Assembly (NCBI RefSeq): GCF_016865425.1
Contig: NZ_AP023355.1
Coordinates: forward strand, 7,314,198-7,378,197
DNA length: 64,000 nucleotides
Source: Actinocatenispora thailandica
Lineage (GTDB): Bacteria > Actinomycetota > Actinomycetes > Mycobacteriales > Micromonosporaceae
Reading direction: 5' to 3'
Within the stretch, counting starts at the first letter, position 1; each line of letters starts with the position of its first letter. The notes below the pieces were generated by a model, which was given only the letters and a program-made list of their open reading frames with translations, was not told the origin of the DNA and did not search any database. Shown here piece by piece: positions 33,000 to 42,294 of the stretch. The position numbers and the translations under genes are program-made.

Positions 33000-33428
33000 G
33001 AGGGCGGTCCCTTCCTTGCGTTGGCACCTCCATGCCTGACGCGGTCCGCCACCGGCACGCGATGCCGCCGACATCCGATCATGACCGCGCTGCTCGCGCA
33101 ACCACCGGCGCCGCCCGGATGTCGCGGCACCACCCGCGCCGCGGGGGCCGGTGGGCATCGGCCGGCCCGGCTTGGGCCTCCCGACACCAGTGCGCGCCCG
33201 GCGGCGTAGGGATTTCGTCAAGAGCTGCCGGCCGGCCGTTGTTTTTTCGTCAAGAGACCTGGTGGCCGCCGGGCCGGCGGAGATCTACTTCGGGCGGCGA
33301 TCCGGGGCGGATCGCACCGGCCCCCGCGGCACGGGCCTGGCGGCGAGGTGGCCGGCGCCGGTGCGGGAAGGCACGGTGCGTGGCTGCCCGGGCGGGCGAC
33401 GACAACGAGGAAGGCGAGGAGAGGCGCG
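33000..33428 (+). promoter_or_regulatory. kdp upstream region
   Basis: No gene is supported in these 429 bp. Two perfect copies of TTTCGTCAAGAG start at 33213 and 33245, 32 bp (about three helical turns) apart, and look like regulator sites. A perfect hairpin CGATCCG-GGG-CGGATCG lies at 33298-33314 in the presumed leader. GAGGAGAGG at about 33417-33425 is the ribosome site of the first small ORF. No c-di-AMP riboswitch was recognised. Confidence 0.45.
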
Positions 33429-33512
33429 ATGGCTGACGTGGCCTACGTGCTGTTGACGGTGGGGTTGTTCGGTCTGCTGGCGTTGGTGGTCAAGGCGGTG
33501 GACAAGCTGTGA
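33429..33512 (+). CDS. Small membrane protein preceding kdpF
   Basis: A 27-residue single-helix protein starting MADVAYVLLTVGLFGLL and ending VVKAVDKL. ATG 33429 has an excellent ribosome site. Its TGA overlaps the GTG of kdpF (GTGA). Similar tiny ORFs precede kdpF in other actinobacterial kdp operons as far as I recall. A role as an extra stabilising peptide of the Kdp complex is inferred from position only. Confidence 0.65.
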   Translation: MADVAYVLLTVGLFGLLALVVKAVDKL

Positions 33513-33598
33513 GCGCGACGAACCTGGTCGGCCTGGTACTCGTCGTCCTGTTGGCCGTGTTCCTGGTCGTGGCCCTACTGTTCCCGGAGCGTTTCTAG
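33509..33598 (+). CDS. kdpF: Potassium-transporting ATPase subunit KdpF
   Basis: A 29-residue single-helix protein (MSATNLVGLVLVVLLAVFL, ending LLFPERF). The LFPERF ending and size are typical of KdpF, which stabilises the KdpABC complex in the membrane. GTG 33509 overlaps the preceding stop, and the TAG at 33596-33598 directly abuts the kdpA ATG. Confidence 0.85.
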   Translation: MSATNLVGLVLVVLLAVFLVVALLFPERF

Positions 33599-35260
33599 AT
33601 GAGTGCCACCTGGGCCGGCGTCGCGTTCGTCGCCGCCCTGATCCTCGCGCTGGCGGTGTCCTACAAGCCGCTCGGCGACTACCTGTTCCGCACCGTGACC
33701 TCGAAACGGCAGCTGCTTCCCGAGCGGGTGATGTACCGGCTGATCGGGGTGGACCCGAACGGCGAGCAGACCTGGAAGGTGTACGCGCGCAGCGTCCTCG
33801 CCTTCTCCGTGGCGTCCCTGCTGTTCCTGTACCTGCTGATGCGGGTGCAGCACTGGCTGTTCCTGTCGCTCGGCTTCCCGAACGTGGTCCCGTCCGGCGC
33901 CTGGAACACCGCGGTCAGCTTCGTCACCAACACCAACTGGCAGTGGTACTCCGGCGAGTCCACGATGGGGTACGTCGTCCAGGCCGGCGGGCTGGCGGTG
34001 CAGAACTTCGTGTCCTCCGCGGTGGGCATCGCGGTGGCGGTCGCGCTGGTACGCGGCTTCGCCCGCAAACGCACCGACCAGCTGGGCAACTTCTGGGTCG
34101 ACCTGGTCCGCATCGTGGTGCGGGTACTGCTGCCCCTGTCGGTGATCGGCGCGGTCGTGCTGGTGGCGGGCGGCGCGATCCAGAACTTCTCGTCCGGGGT
34201 CGACGCGCACACGGTGGCCGGTGCCACCCAGCACATCACCGGCGGGCCGGTGGCCAGCCAGGAGGTCATCAAGGAACTCGGCACCAACGGCGGCGGGTTC
34301 TACAACGCGAACTCTGCCCACCCGTTCGAGAACCCGACGTCCTGGACCAACTTCATCGAGATCTTCCTGCTGCTGGTCATCTCGTTCAGCCTGCCGCGCA
34401 CCTTCGGCCGGATGGTCGGCGACAACAAGCAGGGCTACGCGATCGTCTCGGCGATGGCCATCATGGCGATCGGCAGCGTCGTGCTGATCAACGTGGTGCA
34501 GGGGCTGCACCACGGCACCGCGCCGATGGCCGCGGGCGCCGCCACCGAGGGCACCGAACAGCGTTTCGGGGTGCTGAACTCGGCGACGTTCGCCAGCTCG
34601 ACGACGCTCACCTCGACGGGGGCGGTGGACTCGTTCCACGACTCGTACACGGCGCTGGGCGGTGGGATCACCATCGTCGACATGCTGCTGGGCGAGGTGG
34701 CGCCCGGCGGTACCGGATCCGGCCTGTACGGCATCCTGATCCTCGCCGTGCTGACGGTGTTCATCGGTGGTCTGATGGTCGGCCGGACGCCGGAGTACCT
34801 GGGCAAGAAGATCGGTGCCCGGGAGGTCAAGTTCGCCTCGCTGTACTTCCTGACCATGCCGGTACTGGTGCTGGTCGGTACCGGCCTGGCGATGGCGTCA
34901 CCGACGCAGCGGGCGGCGATGCTCAACAGCGGCGCGCACGGCCTGTCGGAGGTGCTGTACGCGTTCACCTCGGCGTCCAACAACAACGGGTCCGCGTTCG
35001 CCGGCCTGACGGTCAGCAGTACCTGGTACGACACGGCGTTGGGGTTGGCGATGTTGCTCGGCCGGTTCCTGCCCATCGTGTTCGTGTTGGGGTTGGCCGG
35101 CTCGCTCGCCAGACAGAAACCGGTGCCCGCGTCGCCCGGCACGCTCAAGACTCACCAGCCGCTGTTCGTCGGAATGCTGGTCGGCATCACGCTCGTCATG
35201 GCGGCGCTCACGTTCCTGCCCGTTCTCGCCCTCGGCCCGCTGGCCGACGGCGTGCGCTGA
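33599..35260 (+). CDS. kdpA: Potassium-transporting ATPase subunit KdpA
   Basis: A 553-residue channel-like K+-binding subunit of the high-affinity Kdp P-type ATPase, in the cytoplasmic membrane. Selectivity-filter loops are recognisable: [39 protein letters not shown], and [20 protein letters not shown], with [22 protein letters not shown]. Length and order are normal for the family. The gene starts right after kdpF and ends 35 bp before kdpB. It appears fully intact. Confidence 0.96.
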   Translation: MSATWAGVAFVAALILALAVSYKPLGDYLFRTVTSKRQLLPERVMYRLIGVDPNGEQTWKVYARSVLAFSVASLLFLYLLMRVQHWLFLSLGFPNVVPSGAWNTAVSFVTNTNWQWYSGESTMGYVVQAGGLAVQNFVSSAVGIAVAVALVRGFARKRTDQLGNFWVDLVRIVVRVLLPLSVIGAVVLVAGGAIQNFSSGVDAHTVAGATQHITGGPVASQEVIKELGTNGGGFYNANSAHPFENPTSWTNFIEIFLLLVISFSLPRTFGRMVGDNKQGYAIVSAMAIMAIGSVVLINVVQGLHHGTAPMAAGAATEGTEQRFGVLNSATFASSTTLTSTGAVDSFHDSYTALGGGITIVDMLLGEVAPGGTGSGLYGILILAVLTVFIGGLMVGRTPEYLGKKIGAREVKFASLYFLTMPVLVLVGTGLAMASPTQRAAMLNSGAHGLSEVLYAFTSASNNNGSAFAGLTVSSTWYDTALGLAMLLGRFLPIVFVLGLAGSLARQKPVPASPGTLKTHQPLFVGMLVGITLVMAALTFLPVLALGPLADGVR

Positions 35261-35295
35261 GCGCCGAAGCAGAAGAATCCAGAGGAACCTGAAGA

Positions 35296-37474
35296 ATGGC
35301 TGTCACCTCTCTCGGCAACGAACCGGCGCGGGAACGCCCTGCCGGCGCGGGGCCGCACCGGATCTCCGGTGGGCTGCTGGATCCCCGGCAGCTGTGGAAG
35401 TCCATCCCCGGCGCGCTGCGCAAGCTGAACCCGTACACGCTGTGGCGCAACCCGGTGATGTTCATCGTGGAGATCGGCTCGGTGTTCACCACCGTGCTGG
35501 CGATCAGCCACCCGACCGCGTTCGCCTGGGTGATCACCGGCTGGCTGTGGCTGACCGTGGTGTTCGCGAACCTGGCCGAGGCGGTCGCCGAAGGGCGCGG
35601 CAAGGCGCAGGCCGATGCGCTACGCAAGGCCAAGACCGACACGATGGCCCGCCGCCTGGTCGGCTGGTCCCCGGTGCGACCGGCCTGGCGGAGGAACAGG
35701 TGCCGGCGCCGCAGCTGCAACAGGGCGACATCGTGGTCGTCGAGGCCGGGCAGACGATCCCGGGCGACGGGGATGTCGTGGAAGGCATCGCGTCGGTCGA
35801 CGAGTCGGCGATCACCGGCGAGTCCGCGCCGGTGATCCGGGAGTCCGGCGGCGACCGCTCGGCGGTGACCGGCGGCACCCGGGTACTGTCCGACCGGGTC
35901 GTCGTGCAGATCACCCAGAAGCCCGGTGAGAGCTTCATCGACCGGATGATCGGGCTGGTCGAGGGTGCCAACCGGCAGAAGACGCCGAACGAGATCGCCC
36001 TCAACATCCTGCTGGCCGCGCTGACCGTCATCTTCGTACTGGCGGTGGCGAGCCTGCAGCCGCTGGCGATCTACTCGAAGGCGGTGCAGGCGTTCGCGCC
36101 GAACGACCAGGCCCTCGACGTGCACGGCGTCAGCGGCATCGTGCTGGTGTCCCTGCTGGTGTGCCTGATCCCGACCACGATCGGCGCGCTGCTGTCGGCG
36201 ATCGGTATCGCCGGGATGGACCGGCTGGTGCAGCGCAACGTCCTGGCCATGTCCGGCCGCGCGGTGGAGGCGGCCGGGGACGTGAACACCCTGCTGCTGG
36301 ACAAGACCGGGACGATCACCCTCGGCAACCGGCAGGCCAGCGAGTTCCTGCCGGTGGCCGGCGTCAGCGCCGAGGAACTGGCGGACGCGGCGCAGCTGTC
36401 CAGCCTCGCCGACGAGACCCCGGAGGGGCGCTCGGTGGTGGTGTTCGCGAAGTCGGAGTACGGGCTGCGGGAACGCCATCCGGGCGAGCTGACCGAGGCG
36501 GAGTGGGTGGAGTTCACGGCGCAGACCCGGATGTCGGGTGTCGACCTGCCGGCCGCCGACGATGCGGCCGGCGGCGGGGCGCGGCAGCTGCGCAAGGGCG
36601 CGGCCTCGGCGGTGTCGGACTGGGTTCGCGGCCACGGCGGGACCGTGCCGGCGCAGATCGGTCAGCTGGTGGACGGGATCTCCGCATCCGGCGGTACGCC
36701 GCTGGTGGTCGGCGAGCGGGTCGGCGACCGCAGCCGGGTACTCGGCGTGATCCACCTCAAGGACGTGGTGAAGGCCGGTATGCGGCAACGGTTCGACGAG
36801 ATGCGCCGGATGGGCATCCGCACCGTGATGATCACCGGCGACAACCCGTTGACCGCCAGGGCGATCGCCGAGGAGGCCGGCGTCGACGACTTCCTCGCCG
36901 AGGCCAGGCCGGAGGACAAGCTCGCGCTGATCAGGCGCGAGCAGGAGGGCGGCCGGCTGGTCGCGATGACCGGCGACGGTACCAACGACGCGCCGGCGCT
37001 GGCCCAGGCCGACGTCGGGGTGGCGATGAACACCGGTACCTCGGCGGCCAAGGAAGCCGGCAACATGGTCGACCTGGACTCCGATCCGACCAAGCTGATC
37101 GAGATCGTGGAGATCGGCAAGCAGCTGCTGATCACCCGGGGCGCGCTCACCACGTTCTCGATCGCGAACGACATCGCGAAGTACTTCGCGATCATCCCGG
37201 CCATGTTCGTGGCGCTCTACCCGGGCTGGACGCGCTCAACATCATGCGGCTGCACAGCCCGACCTCGGCGATCCTGTCCGCGGTCGTCTTCAACGCGCTG
37301 GTCATCGTCGCGCTGATCCCGCTCGCCCTGCGCGGCGTGCGGTACCGGCCGTCCAGCGCCGGCTCGATGCTGCGCCGCAACCTGTGGATCTACGGCCTGG
37401 GCGGCATCGTCGTGCCGTTCATCGGCATCAAGCTCATCGACCTGATCATCATGAACATTCCGGGGATCTCGTAA
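35296..37474 (+). pseudogene. kdpB: Potassium-transporting ATPase subunit KdpB, interrupted by two one-base frameshifts
   Basis: KdpB is the ATP-hydrolysing P-type subunit. The first segment (35296 to about 35667) ends MARRLVGW. The reading continues in another frame as [21 protein letters not shown]; one G is missing at 35666-35667 (TGGTCCCC where TGGGTCCCC is needed). The middle segment is complete, with phosphorylation site [12 protein letters not shown] and hinge [18 protein letters not shown]. At 37226 a second base (C) is missing: ALYPG continues as [16 protein letters not shown] in the third frame, to the normal end NIPGIS. All motifs are conserved, so the loss is recent or an assembly error. 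If real, the pump would not work. Confidence 0.88.
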
Positions 37475-38382
37475 TGCGACTGCCGACCTGGATTTCCCAA
37501 CATCTCGCCGCGGTACGCGCGGTGCTGGTCCTGACCGCCCTGCTCGGCGTGCTGTACCCGCTGGTGGTCACCGGCATCGTGCAGCTGCCGGGGCTGCGCG
37601 CGCACGCGAACGGTTCGCTGGTGCGGGTGGGTGACAGCACCGTGGGCAGCCGGATCCTCGGCCAGGGTTTCGTGGACTCGCACGGCAACCCGCTGGTGCA
37701 GTACTTCCAGTCGCGGCCCTCGGCGGCCGGCGCCGCCGGCTGGGATCCGACCGCCAGCGGCGCGTCCAACCTCGGGCCGGAGTCGGTGGTGGACACGCTG
37801 CCGAACCCGAAGCTGGTCGCCGCCGGCAAGACCGACGCGAACGCCCGGCAGAGCCTGCTCACCCAGGTGTGCGCGCGCAGCGTGGCCGTCGGCAAGCTGG
37901 AACACGTGTCCGGCGCCCGGCCGTACTGCACGACCGGCGGGGTGGGCGCGGTGCTCGGCGTGTTCCACCGGCACGGGTCGACCGGGCCGATCACCCGCGT
38001 GGTCAGCCTCGACCAGCAGTGCCCGAGCAGCCCGTTCCTCGCCCGCTACCACGGCGTCGCCGTCGAGTGCGCCCGCTACGGCGCGGACTACTCGCACGCG
38101 GTGGTGATCGCCGTCCGGGGCGACGCGCCGGCGCACCCCGCGGTACCGGCCGACGCGGTGACCGCCAGCGGCAGCGGCCTGGACCCGCAGATCAGCACCG
38201 CCTATGCCGAGCTGCAGGCGCCGCGGGTCGCACGGCAGCGTCGGACGAGCGTGGCGAACGTGCGGACGCTGATCGACCGGTACCGCACCGGGCGGGCCCT
38301 CGGATTCATGGGCCAGCCCGGGGTCAACGTGCTGGAGCTGAACCTGGCCCTCGACCGGCAGTACCCCTACCGGCAGCAGTGA
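37474..38382 (+). CDS. kdpC: Potassium-transporting ATPase subunit KdpC
   Basis: A 302-residue subunit with one N-terminal membrane helix (LAAVRAVLVLTALLGVLYPLVVTGI). Typical motifs are GSRILGQGF, YFQSRPSAAG, ASNLGPES, SGLDPQIS and LGFMGQPGVNVLELNLAL. It is about 100 residues longer than the E. coli protein because of an insert (about residues 130-225, RSVAVGKLEHVSGARPYCTTGG onward), which is common in actinobacterial KdpC. Its ATG overlaps the kdpB TAA (TAATG). No kdpD/kdpE follows, so the sensor genes must be elsewhere. Confidence 0.94.
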   Translation: MRLPTWISQHLAAVRAVLVLTALLGVLYPLVVTGIVQLPGLRAHANGSLVRVGDSTVGSRILGQGFVDSHGNPLVQYFQSRPSAAGAAGWDPTASGASNLGPESVVDTLPNPKLVAAGKTDANARQSLLTQVCARSVAVGKLEHVSGARPYCTTGGVGAVLGVFHRHGSTGPITRVVSLDQQCPSSPFLARYHGVAVECARYGADYSHAVVIAVRGDAPAHPAVPADAVTASGSGLDPQISTAYAELQAPRVARQRRTSVANVRTLIDRYRTGRALGFMGQPGVNVLELNLALDRQYPYRQQ

Positions 38383-38506
38383 CCGCACGACGGGGTGCCA
38401 TCCATCCGGTCACCGAACCCGGCCTGGGCCACCGCCTCCGCCCGTGCCGGCCCGGTGCGCGCCACGGCCGCACCCGGCCGCGCGGCCCTCGTCCCGGCCG
38501 GCCGGG

Positions 38507-40042
38507 TCACCGCCCTGCCCGGCCACGGAGCAGGGCGTCGTCGAGCCATCGCGTCAGGGCCGCCGCCTCGGTGGGCTTGCCACGCCAGGCCAGGTGCGCG
38601 TCGGGCCGCACCAACCAGACATCGCTTCGTTCGGGCCGGGGGATCAGCCGCACCGGGCCGGGGTCGAGGTGGTGGCGGGCCGCCTCGATGAGGTCGCCGG
38701 GGCAGCCGGCCGCGGTCAGCAGCGCCCACCGGCCGCGAAGCTCGGCGTGCAGCCGGGTACCCGTGCCGTCCGGTCGGGTGCAGGCCAGGTCGGGGACGCG
38801 GTCGCCGGGCCGCGGCCGGCGGCCCAGCCGTGCGCGCAACCCACCGGCCAGCGGGCCGCGCCGGTAGCCGACCCACAGCTGCGAGGCGACCCGGCTGGCC
38901 CGTCGCTGCACGGCGGGGAGGCTGGCCGCCGGTACCAGCACCCGGTCGCGCAGCGCCCGCATCAGTGCACCCTGGCCCACCTGCAGGCGGGTTGCGGTGG
39001 TGGTGCGGCGCAGCACCTCGGTGGCCAGCGGGCGGCGCTCGGCCTGGTAGCTGTCCAGCAGCGCCGGGGCGGCCCGGCCGGCGACGACCAGGGCGAGTTT
39101 CCAGGCGAGGTTCTCCGCGTCGCCGATGCCGGTGACCATCCCCTGCCCACCGAGCGGGCTGTGCACGTGCGCCGCGTCGCCGACCAGGAAGACGCGCCCC
39201 CGTCGGTAGCTGTCGGCCAGCCGGCGGTGCACCCGGAAGACCGACGTCCAGGCGGTGGCGCCCAGCTCGATGTCGGTGCGCCCGGTGCGTTCGGGCAGCA
39301 GTTGCCGGAAGCGGTCGAGGATCTGCTCGTCGCCGTGCGGGTCGTCGGCCTTCTCCGGGGCGGGGTCGTATGCCATCAGCCGCCACAGGTCGTCGGCCCG
39401 GCCGACCTCGCGCATCGGTACGGCGAACAGCGGGCCGTCGGGGTGAATCCAGCCGTGCCCGCCGCTGCGCTCGACCGGCCAGCCGGCGTGCACGTCGGCC
39501 AGCAGGAACCGTTCGCTGATCCGTACGCCGGGGAAGCCGATCCCGGTGAGCGCGCGCACCGTGCTGTGCGAGCCGTCGCAGCCGGCCAGCCACCGGCAGG
39601 TGACCGTGCGGCCGTCCTCGACGGTGCCGGTGACGCCGTCCTCGTCCTGTGCCAGGCCCACCAGCGTGGTACACCAGTCGACCCGGACGCCCAGTTCGCG
39701 CAGCCGGTGCCGCAGCTCGGCTTCGAGGTCGGCCTGCGAGACGTACAGCGCCGGCCGAGCGGTGCCCAGGCCCTGATCGCCGAACCGGACCGTGATCGCC
39801 GGCCGGCCGTCGAGGTACTGCGTGATCGTCAGTGCGGTCAGCGCCCGGTCCGGCAGGTCACCGAGGGCTCCGAGCCGATCGAGGACCTCGACGCCGCGGG
39901 CGTGCAGGATGTTCGCCCGCGACGTGGTGGCCGGTGCCGCCGCCGCGTCGATCACCCGGACCGGCACGCCCTGCAGCCGCAGCGCGCAGGCCAGCGCCAG
40001 TCCGGTCGGCCCCGCACCGACCACCAGTACCTCGGTGTCCAT
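38507..40042 (-). CDS. FAD-dependent aromatic hydroxylase (RdmE/MhpA type)
   Basis: A 511-residue flavoprotein monooxygenase of the type found in polyketide tailoring and aromatic degradation. Motifs are VLVVGAGPTGLALACALRLQGVPVRVID (FAD), WLAGCDGSHSTVRAL (DG) and GRVFLVGDAAHVHSPLGGQGMVTGIGDAENLAWKLAL (GD). A thioredoxin-like C-terminal domain (about residues 390-505) matches the three-domain hydroxylases. ATG 40042 has GGAGG upstream. It diverges from the TetR gene at 40147, with two perfect 16-bp palindromes between them, so it is probably induced by its substrate. Confidence 0.9.
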   Translation of the reverse strand: MDTEVLVVGAGPTGLALACALRLQGVPVRVIDAAAAPATTSRANILHARGVEVLDRLGALGDLPDRALTALTITQYLDGRPAITVRFGDQGLGTARPALYVSQADLEAELRHRLRELGVRVDWCTTLVGLAQDEDGVTGTVEDGRTVTCRWLAGCDGSHSTVRALTGIGFPGVRISERFLLADVHAGWPVERSGGHGWIHPDGPLFAVPMREVGRADDLWRLMAYDPAPEKADDPHGDEQILDRFRQLLPERTGRTDIELGATAWTSVFRVHRRLADSYRRGRVFLVGDAAHVHSPLGGQGMVTGIGDAENLAWKLALVVAGRAAPALLDSYQAERRPLATEVLRRTTTATRLQVGQGALMRALRDRVLVPAASLPAVQRRASRVASQLWVGYRRGPLAGGLRARLGRRPRPGDRVPDLACTRPDGTGTRLHAELRGRWALLTAAGCPGDLIEAARHHLDPGPVRLIPRPERSDVWLVRPDAHLAWRGKPTEAAALTRWLDDALLRGRAGR

Positions 40043-40069
40043 CACGCCTCCGCCGCACAACCACAGGCC

Positions 40070-40126
40070 GGAACGGTTCCGTTCCGATCGAGACTAGAGC
40101 GGGCCCGCTCGGAACGCAACCGTTCC
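40070..40126. promoter_or_regulatory. Duplicated TetR operator GGAACG-N4-CGTTCC
   Basis: Two perfect copies lie at 40070-40085 and 40111-40126, 41 bp apart, in the 104-bp divergent region. The right copy ends 10 bp before the TATGAT hexamer of the TetR gene and the left one lies 28 bp from the hydroxylase ATG, so one regulator can control both genes. Confidence 0.75.
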
Positions 40127-40146
40127 GTTCCGCGCTATGATCCGCC

Positions 40147-40767
40147 GTGATGAACGAGCCCACCCGCCCACGCCCGCCCACCGGTGGGGCGCTGCTGCGC
40201 GCCCCCGTCACGGACGCGATCACCAGGGCGGCACTCGACGAACTCGCCGAGTCCGGCTACGCGGGCATGTCCATGGAGGCGGTCGCCCGGCGGGCCCGGG
40301 TCGGGAAGGCCGCGCTCTACCGCCGGTGGAACTCGAAGCAGGAGATGGTCGAACAGATCGTCGCCGGGCTGTCCTGGCACGCCGTGCCGGTCCCGGACAC
40401 CGGATCCCTGCGTGGCGACGTCGACAGCTACCTGGCGCACGCCGCGGCACTCCGGCAGGACCTCCAGGCGACCCGCATCATCGCCGACCTGAGCGCCGAG
40501 GCCATCCGCAATCCCCGCCTCGCCCAGGTCTTCGCCACCGCGCTGCGCGAACCCCGCCGCGCCGCCGGCACCGCGATGCTGCGCCGGGCGGTCGAGCGGG
40601 GCGAACTTCCCGCCGACCTGGACGCAGAGCTGGCGCTGGACTGCCTGGTGGCCCTCGCCCATGCCCGCCCGCAGGCGCTGACCGCATCCGGCGAACTCGC
40701 CGACCCCTACCCGCGGGACAACCTCGTCGAGGTCGTCCTCACCGCCCTGGCCGCCTGCCGTACCTGA
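40147..40767 (+). CDS. TetR family transcriptional regulator
   Basis: A 206-residue regulator with HTH ITRAALDELAESGYAGMSMEAVARRARVGKAALYRRWNSKQEM (about residues 25-68) and a TetR_C_16-like ligand domain (RIIADLSAEAIRNPRLAQVFATAL; DLDAELALDCLVALAHARPQ). Start GTG 40147 (or ATG 40150) comes 5-8 nt after TATGAT, so the message is probably leaderless. It most likely represses the divergent FAD hydroxylase through the paired GGAACG-N4-CGTTCC sites. Confidence 0.88.
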   Translation: MMNEPTRPRPPTGGALLRAPVTDAITRAALDELAESGYAGMSMEAVARRARVGKAALYRRWNSKQEMVEQIVAGLSWHAVPVPDTGSLRGDVDSYLAHAAALRQDLQATRIIADLSAEAIRNPRLAQVFATALREPRRAAGTAMLRRAVERGELPADLDAELALDCLVALAHARPQALTASGELADPYPRDNLVEVVLTALAACRT

Positions 40768-41009
40768 CGGGTGGCCCCTTTCCGGCCCCGCCGGACCGGA
40801 GTCGAGGCCACCACCTCGGCGGGTGCCGCGGCGGCGCCGTCCCGGTGCGTACCGAATCCGGCGCGGAGCCGTCGGCGCACCCTCCCGTACTCGGTGTGCC
40901 GACTTGCGCTGGGCCGGATGATCCGGCATCTTGGCTTCTCGGAGCGCCGGGAAGTCTGGTCGGCACGTGACCCCGCCGGCAGCGGGGATCGATCCGAGGA
41001 AGGCTGTTC

Positions 41010-42224
41010 ATGGCGCTCGTACTCGCGTTCGGCTTGGTCCTGCTCATCAGCGTCTCGCTGTCCGGCGTCGCCGCCCGGACGGTGCTGTCGACGGCGCTGC
41101 TGTTCCTGGTCGCCGGCGCGCTGATCGGGCAGGGCGGCTTCGGCCTGGTCGACATCGCTCCGGGCGATCCGCTGGTCACCTCGCTCGCCGACATCGCGCT
41201 GTTCACGGTGCTGTTCACCGACGGTCAACGCGCGAACCTGCCCGCGCTGCGGGAGGGCTGGAAGCTGTCCGGCCGCGCGCTGGGCCTGGGCATGCCGCTG
41301 ACCATGGTGGGCATCGCGGTGCCGGCGCACTTCCTGGTCGGGCTGGACTGGCCGACCGCGTTGCTGCTCGGGGCGATCCTGTCTCCGACCGATCCGGTGT
41401 TCGCGGCGGCGATCGTCGGCCGGGCGGACGTGCCGTTGCGGCTGCGCCGGCTGCTCAACGTCGAGTCCGGGCTGAACGACGGGCTGGCCCTGCCGTTCGT
41501 GCTGATCTTCCTGGCCACCGCCGCGCACACCTCGTCCCACCTGGCCACGGTCGGCATCGAGCTGGTCCTCGGGCTCGTGTTCGGCATCGCGATCACCGCG
41601 GTGGTGACCCTGGCGTGGCGGTGGAAGATACTCACCGCCGAGCCCCGGCTGCAGGCGCTGGGGCCGCTGGCGATCGGCGTGATGCTGTACGCGGTGTGCC
41701 ACCTGACGCACGCGAACCCGTACCTGGCGGCGTTCGCGGCCGGGTCGACGCTGGCGACCCTGGACCGCACCGCCGCGGAGCAGTTCGAGCCGTTGGGCGA
41801 CATGCTGTCGGAGATCACCAAGTTCGCCGCCCTGCTGGTGTTCGGCGTGCTGATCACACCGGAGCGGCTGTCGCATCTCACCGTCGGCGGTTGGATCGTC
41901 GCGGTCGTCGCGATCATCCTGGTCCGCCCGGCGGCGATGCTGCTGTCGCTGTTGCGCACGCCGCTGACCCGGCGAGAACGGTCGGCCGCGGCCTGGTTCG
42001 GGCCGAAGGGCTTCGCCTCCGTCGTGTACGGGCTGCTCGTGCTGCAGTCCGGGATCGACGCCAACGAGGTGGTCTTCGACCTGGTCGCCATCACGATCGC
42101 GCTGTCGATCGTGCTGCACTCCTCGACCGACGTACCGGTGGCGAAGCTGCTGAGCTACGAGCCGCCGGACAACCTGCCGACCGGCCGCCGGGACAGCTCC
42201 GGCGATACGAGCCCGGCGGGCTGA
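41010..42224 (+). CDS. Na+/H+ or K+/H+ antiporter (CPA1 family)
   Basis: A 404-residue membrane protein with about 12 helices. CPA1 hallmarks are ALLFLVAGALIGQGGFG, LFTVLFTDGQRANLPALREGW, ILSPTDPVFAAAIVGR and LLNVESGLNDGLALPFVLIF, where the ND pair binds the cation. The protein ends soon after the last helix with a short hydrophilic tail and has no RCK domain. ATG 41010 follows GAGGAAGG. It is separate from its neighbours; the kdp operon 2.6 kb away also deals with cations but linkage is not shown. Confidence 0.9.
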   Translation: MALVLAFGLVLLISVSLSGVAARTVLSTALLFLVAGALIGQGGFGLVDIAPGDPLVTSLADIALFTVLFTDGQRANLPALREGWKLSGRALGLGMPLTMVGIAVPAHFLVGLDWPTALLLGAILSPTDPVFAAAIVGRADVPLRLRRLLNVESGLNDGLALPFVLIFLATAAHTSSHLATVGIELVLGLVFGIAITAVVTLAWRWKILTAEPRLQALGPLAIGVMLYAVCHLTHANPYLAAFAAGSTLATLDRTAAEQFEPLGDMLSEITKFAALLVFGVLITPERLSHLTVGGWIVAVVAIILVRPAAMLLSLLRTPLTRRERSAAAWFGPKGFASVVYGLLVLQSGIDANEVVFDLVAITIALSIVLHSSTDVPVAKLLSYEPPDNLPTGRRDSSGDTSPAG

Positions 42225-42294
42225 CCCGGCCCCGCCGGCGGCGGCCTGCCCGAAGGACGCCGGGCCGGCGCCAGGTGCCGCCGGGGCGGACCGG

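Noticed and set aside
33298-33428. Possible c-di-AMP (ydaO) or other riboswitch upstream of kdp
   Set aside because: A perfect hairpin is present but none of the conserved riboswitch core sequences could be recognised.
35666-35672. Programmed ribosomal frameshifting in kdpB
   Set aside because: No slippery heptamer or downstream pseudoknot is visible at either break, and two programmed shifts in a P-type ATPase would be without precedent; lesion or assembly error is simpler.
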